From: GWE2-40-63 sp050179685
Lineage (GTDB): Bacteria; Bacteroidota; Bacteroidia; Bacteroidales; SZUA-534
Reading direction: 5' to 3'
Assembly (NCBI GenBank): GCA_050179685.1
Contig: JBFXEW010000008.1
Coordinates: 77,287-141,286 of the forward strand
Length of the DNA: 64,000 nt
Shown: piece after piece, positions 45,073 to 53,848 of the stretch
Layout: each line of letters starts with the position of its first letter
Position numbering within the stretch: position 1 is the first letter of the stretch
The notes under the pieces: generated by a model
Databases searched by the model: none
What the model saw: the letters and a program-made list of their open reading frames with translations, nothing else
What the model was told of the DNA's origin: nothing
Position numbers and translations under genes: made by a program

Positions 45073-46287
45073 ATGGCAAAAAAATTACTAAAAAACCTGG
45101 GCTTTCAAATATTGATTGCCATGGTACTGGGAATTCTTGTGGGTGCCTTCATGGGCGAAAGTGCCTCAATATTTGCCCCTTTTGGCGAATTGTTCATGAA
45201 ACTGATTAAAATGCTGGTGATTCCTTTGGTAGCCGTTTCCATTGTTTCGGGAGCCGCATCGCTGGGTGCCACCAAATCGGCCGGAAAAATGGGCATCGGA
45301 ACTTTTGCCTGGTACATGCTTACCACAGCTTTTGCCGTAGTTTTGGGCCTGGTTCTGGCGGTTATATTTAAACCGGGAGAAGGACTCGATGTAAGTCAGG
45401 TGCAACACCTGTTCGATAGTTCAGATGCCGGTCCGGTGGCACAACCCGGATTTTGGGAAACCCTGCTTGCTGTTATTCCCGACAACCCAATAGAAGCGCT
45501 GGTTTCAGGAAATATTCTTCAGATAATTTTCTTTTGCCTGCTTTTTGGTATTGGCGTTTCCACCCTCACCCAATCGAAACGCGAAACCGTGGTTAAGGGC
45601 TGCGACATGATTATTGAACCACTTATCTGGATGATAAAAATTGTAATGTACACCGCTCCCATTGGTGTGTTTGGCTTAATGGCCGATTCCATCGGAACTT
45701 TTGGATTCGACATGCTGATGCTGGTGATGAAACTGGTGTTCGTTTACACTTTAGGTATATTGCTTCACATGTTTGTGTTTTACCCTTTCGTACTCAAAGC
45801 TTTTTCGAAGATGCCGGTACGTAAGTTCTTTGCCGAAATGTTTAAAGCTCAAATGGTAGCCCTTTCCACCTCATCGTCGATGGCTACTTTACCGGTAACC
45901 ATGGAAGTTTGCGAAGAAAAGCTGGGGGTTTCAAAAGAAGCCGGTTCGTTTATCCTTCCGCTGGGAGCCACCATAAATATGGATGGTACCGCTATTTATT
46001 ATGCTACGGTTGCTGTGTTTTTTGCGCAAATGTTTGGCATCGACTTAAGCATGGGACAATACATTGCCATAATTCTTACGGCAACCATTGGTTCCATTGG
46101 ACAAGCCGGTGTACCGGGGCCTACGCTGCTGGTTGTGGCTGTTTTGCTTTCGGCCGATATTCCAATTATTGGTTTGCCCCTGTTATACGCCCTCGACCGG
46201 ATTTTTGACATGCTGCGCACCGCTCTAAACATTACCGGCGACGCTACCTGTGCGGTTATCATGGATAAATATACACATGAAAACTAG
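45073..46287 (+). CDS. Dicarboxylate/amino acid:cation symporter (DAACS)
   Basis: A 404-residue inner-membrane transporter of the SLC1/GltP-DctA family, with eight helices and two re-entrant loops. Signature stretches: STSSSMATLPVTMEVCEEKL (first re-entrant loop), GATINMDGTAIYYA (Na+ and substrate site in helix 7) and GQAGVPGPTLLV (second re-entrant loop). It takes up glutamate, aspartate or C4-dicarboxylates with Na+ or H+. The Arg or other residue that separates glutamate from dicarboxylate carriers is not resolved here, so the substrate is left open. Confidence 0.92.
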   Translation: MAKKLLKNLGFQILIAMVLGILVGAFMGESASIFAPFGELFMKLIKMLVIPLVAVSIVSGAASLGATKSAGKMGIGTFAWYMLTTAFAVVLGLVLAVIFKPGEGLDVSQVQHLFDSSDAGPVAQPGFWETLLAVIPDNPIEALVSGNILQIIFFCLLFGIGVSTLTQSKRETVVKGCDMIIEPLIWMIKIVMYTAPIGVFGLMADSIGTFGFDMLMLVMKLVFVYTLGILLHMFVFYPFVLKAFSKMPVRKFFAEMFKAQMVALSTSSSMATLPVTMEVCEEKLGVSKEAGSFILPLGATINMDGTAIYYATVAVFFAQMFGIDLSMGQYIAIILTATIGSIGQAGVPGPTLLVVAVLLSADIPIIGLPLLYALDRIFDMLRTALNITGDATCAVIMDKYTHEN

Positions 46288-46504
46288 AGGAAACACGGCT
46301 GTTATTTAAAGGAAGGAAAAACCTTCTCTACCAATTATTCGATTCTTTTACCTAACCAAAAGAGCTTTCATAGCGAAATGTATTCATAAACCACCATAAA
46401 CAGTAAGCAAAAGTCAAATGAAATTTATGGTGAAAATAAATAAAGTCTGATACACTCCTTTATTGAACTACATCGATATAGTAACGACAATAATGGGATT
46501 ATTG

Positions 46505-46703
46505 CCGCCTCAAGCCGGCTGGGCTCTTCATTTTTGGCTTGACCCAAAAACGAAGCAAAAAAGTCAAGACGATCAAAAAAACAGCATCTTCTTCTTTACA
46601 ATCACTAAGTGCGGCCGGGTGATCTTCTCCCGCAAAGCGGGATCAGCTTCCCGGTCTTACTAAGTGATTGCTTCGATTCTGATGACTATTTTTTCGAAGC
46701 CAT
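46505..46703. repeat. Dispersed double-hairpin repeat, copy 2
   Basis: Same family as 6140-6372, but the left loop is shorter (35 bases fewer) and the apical stem is TCCCGC-AAA-GCGGGA in place of GAAC-AA-GTTC. The pairing is kept though the bases differ. The remainder of the gap from 46288 to 46836 holds no gene; a weak GAAGG/CCTTC hairpin lies near 46313. Confidence 0.75.
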
Positions 46704-46836
46704 TCTGTTTCTTTTCTAGCATTTATCTTAATTAATAAGCCGTTACCACAAGATAATTTACTTTAACATATTAATCTCAATTGGCTATGAATTAACAAAG
46801 GAAGATAATTTAAGAAAATCAATTTTGCACTATTAC

Positions 46837-48825
46837 CTAGTTTGAATTTTCAGCTGCTTCGCGAAGCGCCGCTAATTCCAGTTGCAATTCACGGAATTCG
46901 GCTTCTTTGCGTTCCAATTCTTCCTGGTAGGTTTTATAATGTTCCAATACTTTCTGGCTGTTGCTGTTTAACTGAACAATCTGTAACTGGGCAGCAATAC
47001 TCACCAGTGCTTTAGTTAAAAACTCGCGATGCCAGTATTCCAAAGGTTTAAAAGAGGCTATCTCGACCACGCCAATTACCTTTTGGTCGTTAATCAGCGG
47101 TAGCAGCGCCAAATCTTTGGGTGAAGAACTTCCCAATCCGGAACTGATTGAAAAATATTTGTCGGGTAAGGATTCCATATACAATGCCTTGCCACTGCTA
47201 AAACATTTGCCGGTAATTCCTTCGTTTACCCCAAGTTCTTCAATAGCAGATTCGGCACTCAGGCCATAATGGGCCAACAGACGCAGGCATTCGTGGTCGT
47301 TTTCGTTCTCGTACAAATACAGCGCTCCCAAATGCCCGTTTACGGCTTTTATAAGCGTGGCCAGGAGCTGATCGGCTAAAACCGTAAAATTATCTTTGTG
47401 CTGATGCATCACGCCGGTAATCTGGTTCAGATTGGTGGTCACAAAACTCTGCTTTTCCTGCTCGTCGCGGTATTTTTGCAATTCTTCGGCCTGTTTTTGC
47501 AATTCCTGGGTGCGTTTCTCAATATTCGATTCCAGGTTTTGTTTCTCGCGTTCCAATTCACCGGCCAGTACCTGATTGTTTCGTAAAGCCGATGCCGACT
47601 TGCGTGTTAGTTGATACGACTGGAGCAACATAAACACCGCAATGCCATAAGGCGCTACATAAGCAATTTGTATGAGTCCCATGCTCACCAGTACGTCGCT
47701 GATGGCCGTTACATAAAGTACCAGCATCCCGATAAAGGTAATTAAGCCCCCGGTGCGTTTTTTCAGGGCTGCCGGCAACAATACCCCAAAGGTCAGGTAA
47801 AGTCCGCCCAGACCGATGTAAACTTCAAAAAGCAACCGGAATTGTCCGTAAAACCAGGCTGGGGTTCCAAACACCAAAAGGGTGATTATCACACCCAGGG
47901 CCATGATGAGGTAAAACATGAATTTGGGGAACTCGCGACGGAAGATGAAGTAAAAATAATAGGCAAAAAGGGTGATGGTGGCAAAACCCGAGAAATTATC
48001 GAGTTTAACCAGCAATTCCCAGTTCATACCGGGTAACCAATAAGTCAGGAGGCGATCGCCGGTCGAAATGTTTCGCAGTATCATTACCATACTCAGAATG
48101 CCAAACATCAGGTTCGACACATCGGAGCGGCGCAGAAAATACATCAACAGGTGGTTAAAACCTATGATAAGAATGATACCGATTAGCAGCAGGTTGAGAA
48201 TAAAACTGTCTTTTGAGCTGCAAAGAATGTTGTGCATGGTACTGAAATACATGGGCTGCTGCGCTCCCGCCCGACGGTGATGAAAATTGGAAACCTGCAT
48301 CACCACTTCGATAGTTTGCCAGGGGGCCTCGCCACTTTTCAGCACCGGCAGGGAAATCTCGTTGGTTAAAAACTGGGGAACACTGCTTTCGGCCGTATTT
48401 CCAACCTGCCCCACCGAAGCCAGCTCTTCGCCGTTGGCATAAAGCCGGTAGGCGGTAAAAATACTGTACAGCTTTAAGCCATAAACCCGGTTGGCATTGG
48501 GAACCCTCAGGGTAAAACAATAGGTTCCGTAACCCTGTGCCGGTAATTTATTACCGTCGGGTCCGGTAATTTTAGTCCAGGGGCCCGGCAACTGCGCCAC
48601 CAGTTTTTGCCCGCTAACTGTTTCCTGCTTTAGCTGCTCCGGCTCGAGCAAAGCCTGCCAGTAAAAATGTACGGGACCCTGCAATTTAAAAGGTTGCGTC
48701 TGAAAACTCTCGTTGGTAAAATCGAAAAGGGCAATAGAAATACTATCAGTTTGAGCTTGTGCTACGTTGCAAAGCCCTACAAATAAAGATAAAACCCATA
48801 GCTGGATTCTTAACTTCTTTTTCAT
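46837..48825 (-). CDS. 7TMR-DISM and GAF sensor protein without an output domain
   Basis: A 662-residue membrane sensor. Signal peptide 1-24, periplasmic DISM-type beta-sandwich about 30-200 (YGTYCFTLRVP, YANGEELASVG), seven membrane helices about 205-405, a long coiled coil about 415-465, a GAF domain about 475-620 (GALYLYEN, LPLINDQKVIGVVEIASF) and a second coiled coil at the end. No kinase, cyclase or receiver domain follows, so it must act through protein contacts. The 7TMR-DISM ligand is unknown. The coiled coils suggest a dimer. Confidence 0.88.
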   Translation of the reverse strand: MKKKLRIQLWVLSLFVGLCNVAQAQTDSISIALFDFTNESFQTQPFKLQGPVHFYWQALLEPEQLKQETVSGQKLVAQLPGPWTKITGPDGNKLPAQGYGTYCFTLRVPNANRVYGLKLYSIFTAYRLYANGEELASVGQVGNTAESSVPQFLTNEISLPVLKSGEAPWQTIEVVMQVSNFHHRRAGAQQPMYFSTMHNILCSSKDSFILNLLLIGIILIIGFNHLLMYFLRRSDVSNLMFGILSMVMILRNISTGDRLLTYWLPGMNWELLVKLDNFSGFATITLFAYYFYFIFRREFPKFMFYLIMALGVIITLLVFGTPAWFYGQFRLLFEVYIGLGGLYLTFGVLLPAALKKRTGGLITFIGMLVLYVTAISDVLVSMGLIQIAYVAPYGIAVFMLLQSYQLTRKSASALRNNQVLAGELEREKQNLESNIEKRTQELQKQAEELQKYRDEQEKQSFVTTNLNQITGVMHQHKDNFTVLADQLLATLIKAVNGHLGALYLYENENDHECLRLLAHYGLSAESAIEELGVNEGITGKCFSSGKALYMESLPDKYFSISSGLGSSSPKDLALLPLINDQKVIGVVEIASFKPLEYWHREFLTKALVSIAAQLQIVQLNSNSQKVLEHYKTYQEELERKEAEFRELQLELAALREAAENSN

Positions 48826-49060
48826 GGATGGGTGTTATTTGGTTTAAGACGAAAATAAGTTATTTTTTTGTCAGAACCATAAACCATCCTGTTTTTTTTT
48901 AATACATGATACTAAAAAAACCAGTTTAAATTGATTAATGCAGCAAGTGCCCTTGCTTTGAGGAATTAATTCGAAACAACACGCTTACCCATTAACTACA
49001 AAGCCTGATTTTCAATCGGAACAGGCCATTTGAGTTCAGAAATGACCCGATTTACATGGT

Positions 49061-49342
49061 TTACCTTGCAATCAACTGTAAGGATAAGTCCAGTGCATTT
49101 GCGACCAGCAAAAGGTTCGACAGTCGAATATCTTCTCCATTTTCAATCCTCGAAATATAAGGGCGCTTCTTACCTACTGCCTCTGCCAGTTCTTCCTGAC
49201 TCATATTTAATTCTTTTCGTCGATTCCTGATTATTTCTCCAAAATACCAGGAATAAGCGGATTCTTTAAATTCCTCCCTGCTGGCTGTTCCTTCCTTGCC
49301 ATAGCGTTCTGCTAATAAATCGGAAGCCTTCATAATTTTCAT
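49061..49342 (-). CDS. XRE-family antitoxin
   Basis: A 93-residue protein with a helix-turn-helix of the XRE/HigA kind at about 38-92 (IIRNRRKELNMSQEELAEAV, GKKRPYISRIENG). Upstream of it are about 35 residues with a weak match to an antitoxin tail (SREEFKESAYSWYFGE). It lies downstream of and overlaps by four bases (ATGA) the RelE/HigB-like toxin gene. Toxin-first order is typical of higBA. A second in-frame ATG at 49333 is an alternative start. It probably binds the operator at 49693-49714. Confidence 0.88.
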   Translation of the reverse strand: MKIMKASDLLAERYGKEGTASREEFKESAYSWYFGEIIRNRRKELNMSQEELAEAVGKKRPYISRIENGEDIRLSNLLLVANALDLSLQLIAR

Positions 49343-49683
49343 AGTTCCCTGCTTTTTAAATACACTTCTAAAATTCGCTCCGCTTCATTTAATGCTTTTA
49401 GATAATCTTTATTCGATTTTTTTACAAAACCATTTAAACATACTGCCCGGGAGCATTCTGAAAAGTTTAAATGATCGATGGCAAAAATTACAATTCGATA
49501 TTCATTTCCTGCCTTTATTCGCAGTTCATAAAACGGCGTATTTTTTAATTTCTTTACAAAATTTGCGTGTACAATCTTTACTTCACCCATGATTTCAATA
49601 AGTTGAAAAAACTTATCCGAAACACGAATTCCTTGCTTATCGATGAAATCTAAACATTTTTCAGTAATGTCAATTTCTCTCAT
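49339..49683 (-). CDS. RelE/HigB-like toxin (Gp49-like)
   Basis: A 114-residue protein of the Gp49-like (PF05973-type) toxin family, a branch of RelE/HigB mRNA interferases. Family features are FVKKLKNTPFYELRIKAGNE, YRIVIFAID and NGFVKKSNKD, with the basic residues that contact RNA. The next gene is the XRE antitoxin, with ATGA overlap. The mRNA probably has almost no 5' leader, since the -7 box ends five bases before the ATG. Conditions that release the toxin cannot be told. Confidence 0.88.
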   Translation of the reverse strand: MREIDITEKCLDFIDKQGIRVSDKFFQLIEIMGEVKIVHANFVKKLKNTPFYELRIKAGNEYRIVIFAIDHLNFSECSRAVCLNGFVKKSNKDYLKALNEAERILEVYLKSREL

Positions 49684-49687
49684 GATG

Positions 49688-49719
49688 CAAATGTAACGTA
49701 TTCGTTACGTAACGTCAAA
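49688..49719 (-). promoter_or_regulatory. higBA promoter with palindromic operator in the spacer
   Basis: On the minus strand TTTG, 20 bases, TACATTTG: a full match to the Bacteroidota promoter. The 20-base spacer contains CGTTACGTAACG (49703-49714), a perfect 12-base palindrome, and a further half-site GTAACG at 49693-49698. An antitoxin bound here would block the polymerase. Confidence 0.75.
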
Positions 49720-49978
49720 TTATTGTGCGGATTTTTTTAGTAGCTCTTTTCTTATGAAGTCAAACAAATAATAAGTAAAACTGAACCTTTAAACCAATAG
49801 AAGAAAAGTCTAAATACTAGTACCAAAATCTACAACAAAGCTAATAAACACAGTAATGAGCGAATTCCATGGTGAACTAAGCCCCAATCATCAGCACAAA
49901 AAGACTTAGCCTAAATTGAGTGCTAAAACCCGTTGAATGCATAAACCTTCTGCAGATTTCAACAAAAAAACGTTTGAA

Positions 49979-50120
49979 AGTGATTTCCTACGCTAGGTTT
50001 CATAAAAAACACAAAAAATGTGAAAACTTAGCCTGGGTTTTCGTAAAAACACGAAAAATGTGAAAACTTAGCCTAGGTTTTGGTAAAAACACAGAAGAAT
50101 GTGAAATCTTAGGCTAGGAT
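49979..50120. repeat. 40-bp tandem repeat, three to four units
   Basis: Units of 40-41 bases start at about 50011, 50051 and 50091, with a partial one before. Each reads tgaaaacttagcct(g/a)ggtt then taaaaacac. The remaining parts of the gap from 49684 to 50312 hold the promoter and a CTACCG/CGGTAG hairpin at 50144-50157, and no gene. Confidence 0.65.
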
Positions 50121-50312
50121 TTTACATTAACAGCGTTTTGGAGCTACCGACCGGTAGTTTTGGCAAAAAACACCGTTAAGCTGCCAACCTGTCGCTCGGG
50201 AACACTTTAAAACACTTTTTTAATCAAAGCAGGAAGAATTTACCTGCTCCGGAACTTTCAGGTTTACCTTAATCCCCGGTTTTCAATCCGGTTGACTTCA
50301 TGCTCCAGAATC

Positions 50313-50855
50313 TTACTCCTCGCGAATCAGGGCCAGCTTATTATCGTCGACATTGTACATCATGGGGGCAATCAGGATTTTTGGATAGCGCATACGCAGT
50401 CGTTTGGCTTCGCTGCAAATAAAATCGACTTCGTTAGCAATCTCGAACATGGGTTCAAAATGATTAAAATGCTGTTCGGCGGTATCGCGGTTCCAACCAG
50501 CTTTGGCCACCAATCCGTCGATAAACTGGTCTTTACGGGCGCTTAAATTAACCATGCCGCAATTATTATGACCAATTAAAGCAATGTGCCCAACCCCTCC
50601 CACCGAGATGGCATACGACACCTTAAATTCACTGTACCGCAGGTTGGCGCCTCCCGCCCTGATGATGTAGGCAAAGTTTTCGGGAATGGTCAGGTGCTTG
50701 CGGTTATCCATGCACATGCCTACCAAAAGTTTGGCGCTTTCGTGAAGTTCAAAGGGCCGGTTCAGGTTTTGGTATTCCAGTAAATCGCCAATGGGCGTGT
50801 TTCGGTAAGTTTCAAAGATGTCTTCTTTTTGGTTTATCACTACCAGTTTGTCCAT
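50313..50855 (-). CDS. Beta-carbonic anhydrase
   Basis: A 180-residue beta-class carbonic anhydrase, which interconverts CO2 and bicarbonate. The zinc and catalytic residues are all in place: Cys48, Asp50, Arg52 in GMCMDNR, and His96 and Cys99 in GHNNCGM. No signal peptide is present, so it is cytoplasmic. It is a little shorter than the commonest beta-class enzymes, as in the small bacterial group. It stands alone between repeat-rich gaps. Confidence 0.9.
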   Translation of the reverse strand: MDKLVVINQKEDIFETYRNTPIGDLLEYQNLNRPFELHESAKLLVGMCMDNRKHLTIPENFAYIIRAGGANLRYSEFKVSYAISVGGVGHIALIGHNNCGMVNLSARKDQFIDGLVAKAGWNRDTAEQHFNHFEPMFEIANEVDFICSEAKRLRMRYPKILIAPMMYNVDDNKLALIREE

Positions 50856-50929
50856 AGGTTTAATTTGATCTATTTATTAGCAATTCTTTATCGTTTGATG
50901 TAAGCAAAAAAACTAATTACTTCATTTAA

Positions 50930-51100
50930 CTTGTTTTTCGCCTCAAGCCGGCTGGGCCGGTAAATCCGGACATCATCTTATTCCGGAGATTCATAAATAT
51001 TTTCTCCGAATATAACGCTATGTTGTTTAGTTAAATAAAGTCACCCCTTAAATCCCCTCAAGGGGATACTTACTCCGATGGAACAAAGCAAGTCCTTCCG
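50930..51100. repeat. Repeat fragments between carbonic anhydrase and msrA
   Basis: The stretch tttttcgcctcaagccgg at 50933-50957 is the left end of the double-hairpin repeat, and caccccttaaatcccctcaa at about 51043-51062 resembles the interior of the TIR-bearing element. Both are partial. The rest of the 348-base gap from 50856 to 51203 shows nothing recognisable. Confidence 0.5.
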
Positions 51101-51203
51101 ACGTGACGTAGAGGAAAATAGGCTAAACTAAACGACATTGATATACACGTTTTCATTTTATATCTCCTTGTTAAATTTTTTTATTCCCAATCACTTGAGC
51201 ATT

Positions 51204-51866
51204 TTACTGATTCGTTTTAAGTTTTGTACTGAAAAGCTTTTCGAACTTTTCTATTTTGGGATTTATTACCATCTGGCAATACATTTGCCCGGCATTGTTC
51301 TCGTAATACTCCTGATGGTAAGCCTCGGCGCTGTAAAACACCTCGAAGGGTTCCAATTCAGTTACAATGGGGTCGTTCCAAATTTTTTCCGCATTCAGGG
51401 CATCCATCACTTGTTGGGCTACTGCCTGCTGTGCTGCATTGTGATAAAGAATTATGGAACGGTATTGATTCCCTACATCGGCTCCCTGCCGGTTTTTTGT
51501 GGTGGGATCGTGAGTTTTAAAGAACACTTCGAGTAAATCGGTATAGGAAATGATATCGGGGTTAAATTCCACCTGAATTACTTCAGCATGGCCGGTTCGT
51601 CCGGTACACACCTCTTTATAGGTGGGATTTTTGGTTGCTCCGCCGGAATATCCCGAGGTGGCAGCCACAACCCCTTCCAGACGTTCAAAGATAGCCTCGG
51701 TGCACCAAAAGCATCCGCCGCCAAAGGTTGCCAATTCTGTTTTCATTGTACAAGGTTTTGGTAAGATGGGTAATTCAGGCCGATGCGCCAAAGCCGGGAA
51801 AAAGACTCCCAGGCTCAGTAACAGGCCTGCGAAAACTGCGTATGTTTGTTTCCGTTTCATTTTCAC
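51204..51866 (-). CDS. msrA: Peptide methionine sulfoxide reductase A, exported form
   Basis: A 220-residue MsrA that reduces the S-epimer of methionine sulfoxide. The catalytic motif is GGGCFWC (Cys52, Cys55), followed by FERLEGVVAATSGYSGG, YTDLLEVFFKTHDPT and QGADVGNQYRS. Residues 1-28 are a signal peptide (cleavage near ALA-HRP), so the enzyme repairs periplasmic proteins. The conserved domain starts at Met41, which could be an alternative start giving a cytoplasmic form. No msrB gene adjoins it here. Confidence 0.93.
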   Translation of the reverse strand: MKMKRKQTYAVFAGLLLSLGVFFPALAHRPELPILPKPCTMKTELATFGGGCFWCTEAIFERLEGVVAATSGYSGGATKNPTYKEVCTGRTGHAEVIQVEFNPDIISYTDLLEVFFKTHDPTTKNRQGADVGNQYRSIILYHNAAQQAVAQQVMDALNAEKIWNDPIVTELEPFEVFYSAEAYHQEYYENNAGQMYCQMVINPKIEKFEKLFSTKLKTNQ

Positions 51867-52079
51867 CCAAGCATAACAAAAAGCGGGGGGAATGGTTTTG
51901 AGCGGAAGAAAAAAAACGGATGCATTACCCCTAAACTTGCCATATTTTCCTAATCTCCTTAGTAGAATAACAAAAAGTTACCTGGAATTCCATTCAGCCA
52001 AACAAGTGAAAAAAATATTCCTGAAACCCACCTGAAATGAATATCATTTTTCTCTTCTGGGGAAAGGTGTTTTTACTTT

Positions 52080-52253
52080 GCTACACCCCTCTGTCCGCTA
52101 AGGCGGACACCTCCCCTGGATCAGGGGAGATCGCTTTGTATAAGATTTTTCAAAGCCTGCAAATCTTTCAATCCATACTTCGCATAAGTTCTCAGCTTCC
52201 CGATCTTTTTAAGTGATAGCTTCGATTTCAATTGTATTTTTTTCAAGCTCCGA
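52080..52253. repeat. Repeat fragments between msrA and nadD
   Basis: A double palindrome at 52086-52130 (GTCCGC/GCGGAC and CTCCCCT/AGGGGAG) is followed at 52190-52253 by a diverged right half of the double-hairpin repeat (gttctcagcttcccgatctt). The rest of the 476-base gap from 51867 to 52342 has no gene. Confidence 0.5.
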
Positions 52254-52342
52254 TACCAATTTGTGCTGGTATTTTGTTTAAATCTCAAATTATATTTTGG
52301 TCTAATTTATTAAATCAGTATTTCCTAATAGACTTCCAAACC

Positions 52343-52918
52343 CTATTTATAAAAATTCATCTCATCCAGATAATTCCAGGTACCTTCGGGGAGAAAGAAG
52401 CGCACATCTTTGCCCTGCTTAATGGCTTTGCGGATAAAGCTCGACGAAATCTCAATCAATGGGGCCTGAATCAGCCGTACGTTAGGGTGCCGGTGAAAAA
52501 CCGAAGGTTCGGTTCCCGGACGCGGATAGACCAGTATTTTTCGGGTTTCGAGTATCCATTCGTAGTTTTTCCATTTTTCGAAGGAGCTCAGGTTGTCTTC
52601 GCCCATAATTAAAACAAATTCCCGGCCGGGAAACTTCTCGTCGAGATAAGCCAGGGTATCGGACGTGTATGATGGCTGCGGCAGACCAAATTCGATGTTC
52701 GAAGCTTTAAAACGGGGATAATCGCGCAGGGCACGGGTAACCATCTCAAGGCGCTGATAATCGGGAAGCAGGGTGCTTTTTTGTTTTAAGGGATTTTGCG
52801 GACTAAGCACAAACCATAGTTCACTCAGGCTTCCATATTCGAGCAGGTAATTGGCTATAGCCAGATGCCCGATGTGGATGGGATTAAATGAACCAAAATA
52901 AAGTCCGGTTGCTGGCAT
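52343..52918 (-). CDS. nadD: Nicotinate-nucleotide adenylyltransferase
   Basis: A 191-residue enzyme of NAD synthesis that transfers AMP from ATP to nicotinate mononucleotide. The nucleotidyltransferase motifs are GSFNPIHIGHLAIA (with H-x-G-H) near the N-terminus and ISSSFIRKAI near the C-terminus. The length fits. It is followed downstream by an intergenic gap; upstream a full repeat element separates it from gmk. Confidence 0.95.
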   Translation of the reverse strand: MPATGLYFGSFNPIHIGHLAIANYLLEYGSLSELWFVLSPQNPLKQKSTLLPDYQRLEMVTRALRDYPRFKASNIEFGLPQPSYTSDTLAYLDEKFPGREFVLIMGEDNLSSFEKWKNYEWILETRKILVYPRPGTEPSVFHRHPNVRLIQAPLIEISSSFIRKAIKQGKDVRFFLPEGTWNYLDEMNFYK

Positions 52919-53024
52919 GGTTCGCTATTTTGTTTTTTATCTGTTTTCGGTAAAAATAAATAAAATTGCTTTCATTTCTTATTGATAACTCAACCTGTAG
53001 AGATTTAGCAAAAAAGAATTTACT

Positions 53025-53252
53025 TTCGCCTAAAGCCGGCTGGGCTCTTCATTTTTGGGTTATTCCCTTCGGTCATGAGCTCGCAAGCTCGGTCGACCCA
53101 AAAACGAAGCAAAAAGGTCAAGGCACCAAAAAATAGCATCTACATCTTTACAATCACTAAGTGCGGCCGGGCGATCTTCGAACAAGTTCTCAGCTTCCCG
53201 GTCTTACTAAGTGATTGTTTCGATTCCGATTGCTATTTTTTGGAAGCCGTAC
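53025..53252. repeat. Dispersed double-hairpin repeat, copy 3
   Basis: Very similar to the copy at 6140-6372 (same orientation, about 95 percent by eye), with perfect CCAAAAAATAGCA arms. It fills the gap between nadD and gmk (52919-53266). The open frame that crosses it is not a gene. Confidence 0.8.
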
Positions 53253-53266
53253 ATTCTTGCAGAATC

Positions 53267-53836
53267 TTAGTTTTTATTCAGGAAATTAATTAAAAGCTGT
53301 TCGGCTTCGTTTTTAGCCTGAAACAGTTCGTCGTTAACCACCACATGGTCGAACTGAGGGGCAAATGTCATTTCGTGCTGAGCTTTGGCCAGGCGCCGGG
53401 CAATTTCGTCGGCACTGTCGGTTCCGCGTTTGTTTAAACGATGGCTTAAGGCCTCAACCGAGGGAGGCATCACAAAAATGGAAAGAGCCTGAGGCCCAAA
53501 AATCTTTTTCAGGCTGATGCCGCCTTTTACATCGACATCGAACAGCACATGATTGCCCTTTTCCCAGATTCGCTGCATCTCCGATTTCAAAGTTCCGTAG
53601 TACCGACCTTCGTAAACCTCTTCCCACTCTACAAACTCGTTGTTGGCAATACGCTTTTGAAATTCTTCGGTAGATAAAAAATAATAATCCTTACCGTGCT
53701 CTTCGTTTCCCCGGGGTGGCCGGTTACAGGCCGAGATAGAAAACTCCAGTTTCAGATCCTTGTTAAGCAGGTAGCGCACGATGGTGGTTTTGCCCGAACC
53801 CGAGGGCGCAGAAAAAATAACCAGTTTTCCTTCCAT
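53267..53836 (-). CDS. gmk: Guanylate kinase
   Basis: A 189-residue kinase that turns GMP into GDP. The P-loop is SAPSGSGKTTIV (residues about 9-20). GMP-binding and lid features follow: ACNRPPRGNEEHGKDYYFLS, WEEVYEGRYYGT and VLFDVDVKGG. It is one codon class with yicC upstream on the same strand (12-base gap), a neighbourhood common in bacteria (yicC-gmk). Confidence 0.96.
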   Translation of the reverse strand: MEGKLVIFSAPSGSGKTTIVRYLLNKDLKLEFSISACNRPPRGNEEHGKDYYFLSTEEFQKRIANNEFVEWEEVYEGRYYGTLKSEMQRIWEKGNHVLFDVDVKGGISLKKIFGPQALSIFVMPPSVEALSHRLNKRGTDSADEIARRLAKAQHEMTFAPQFDHVVVNDELFQAKNEAEQLLINFLNKN

Positions 53837-53848
53837 AATGCTTGTTGC

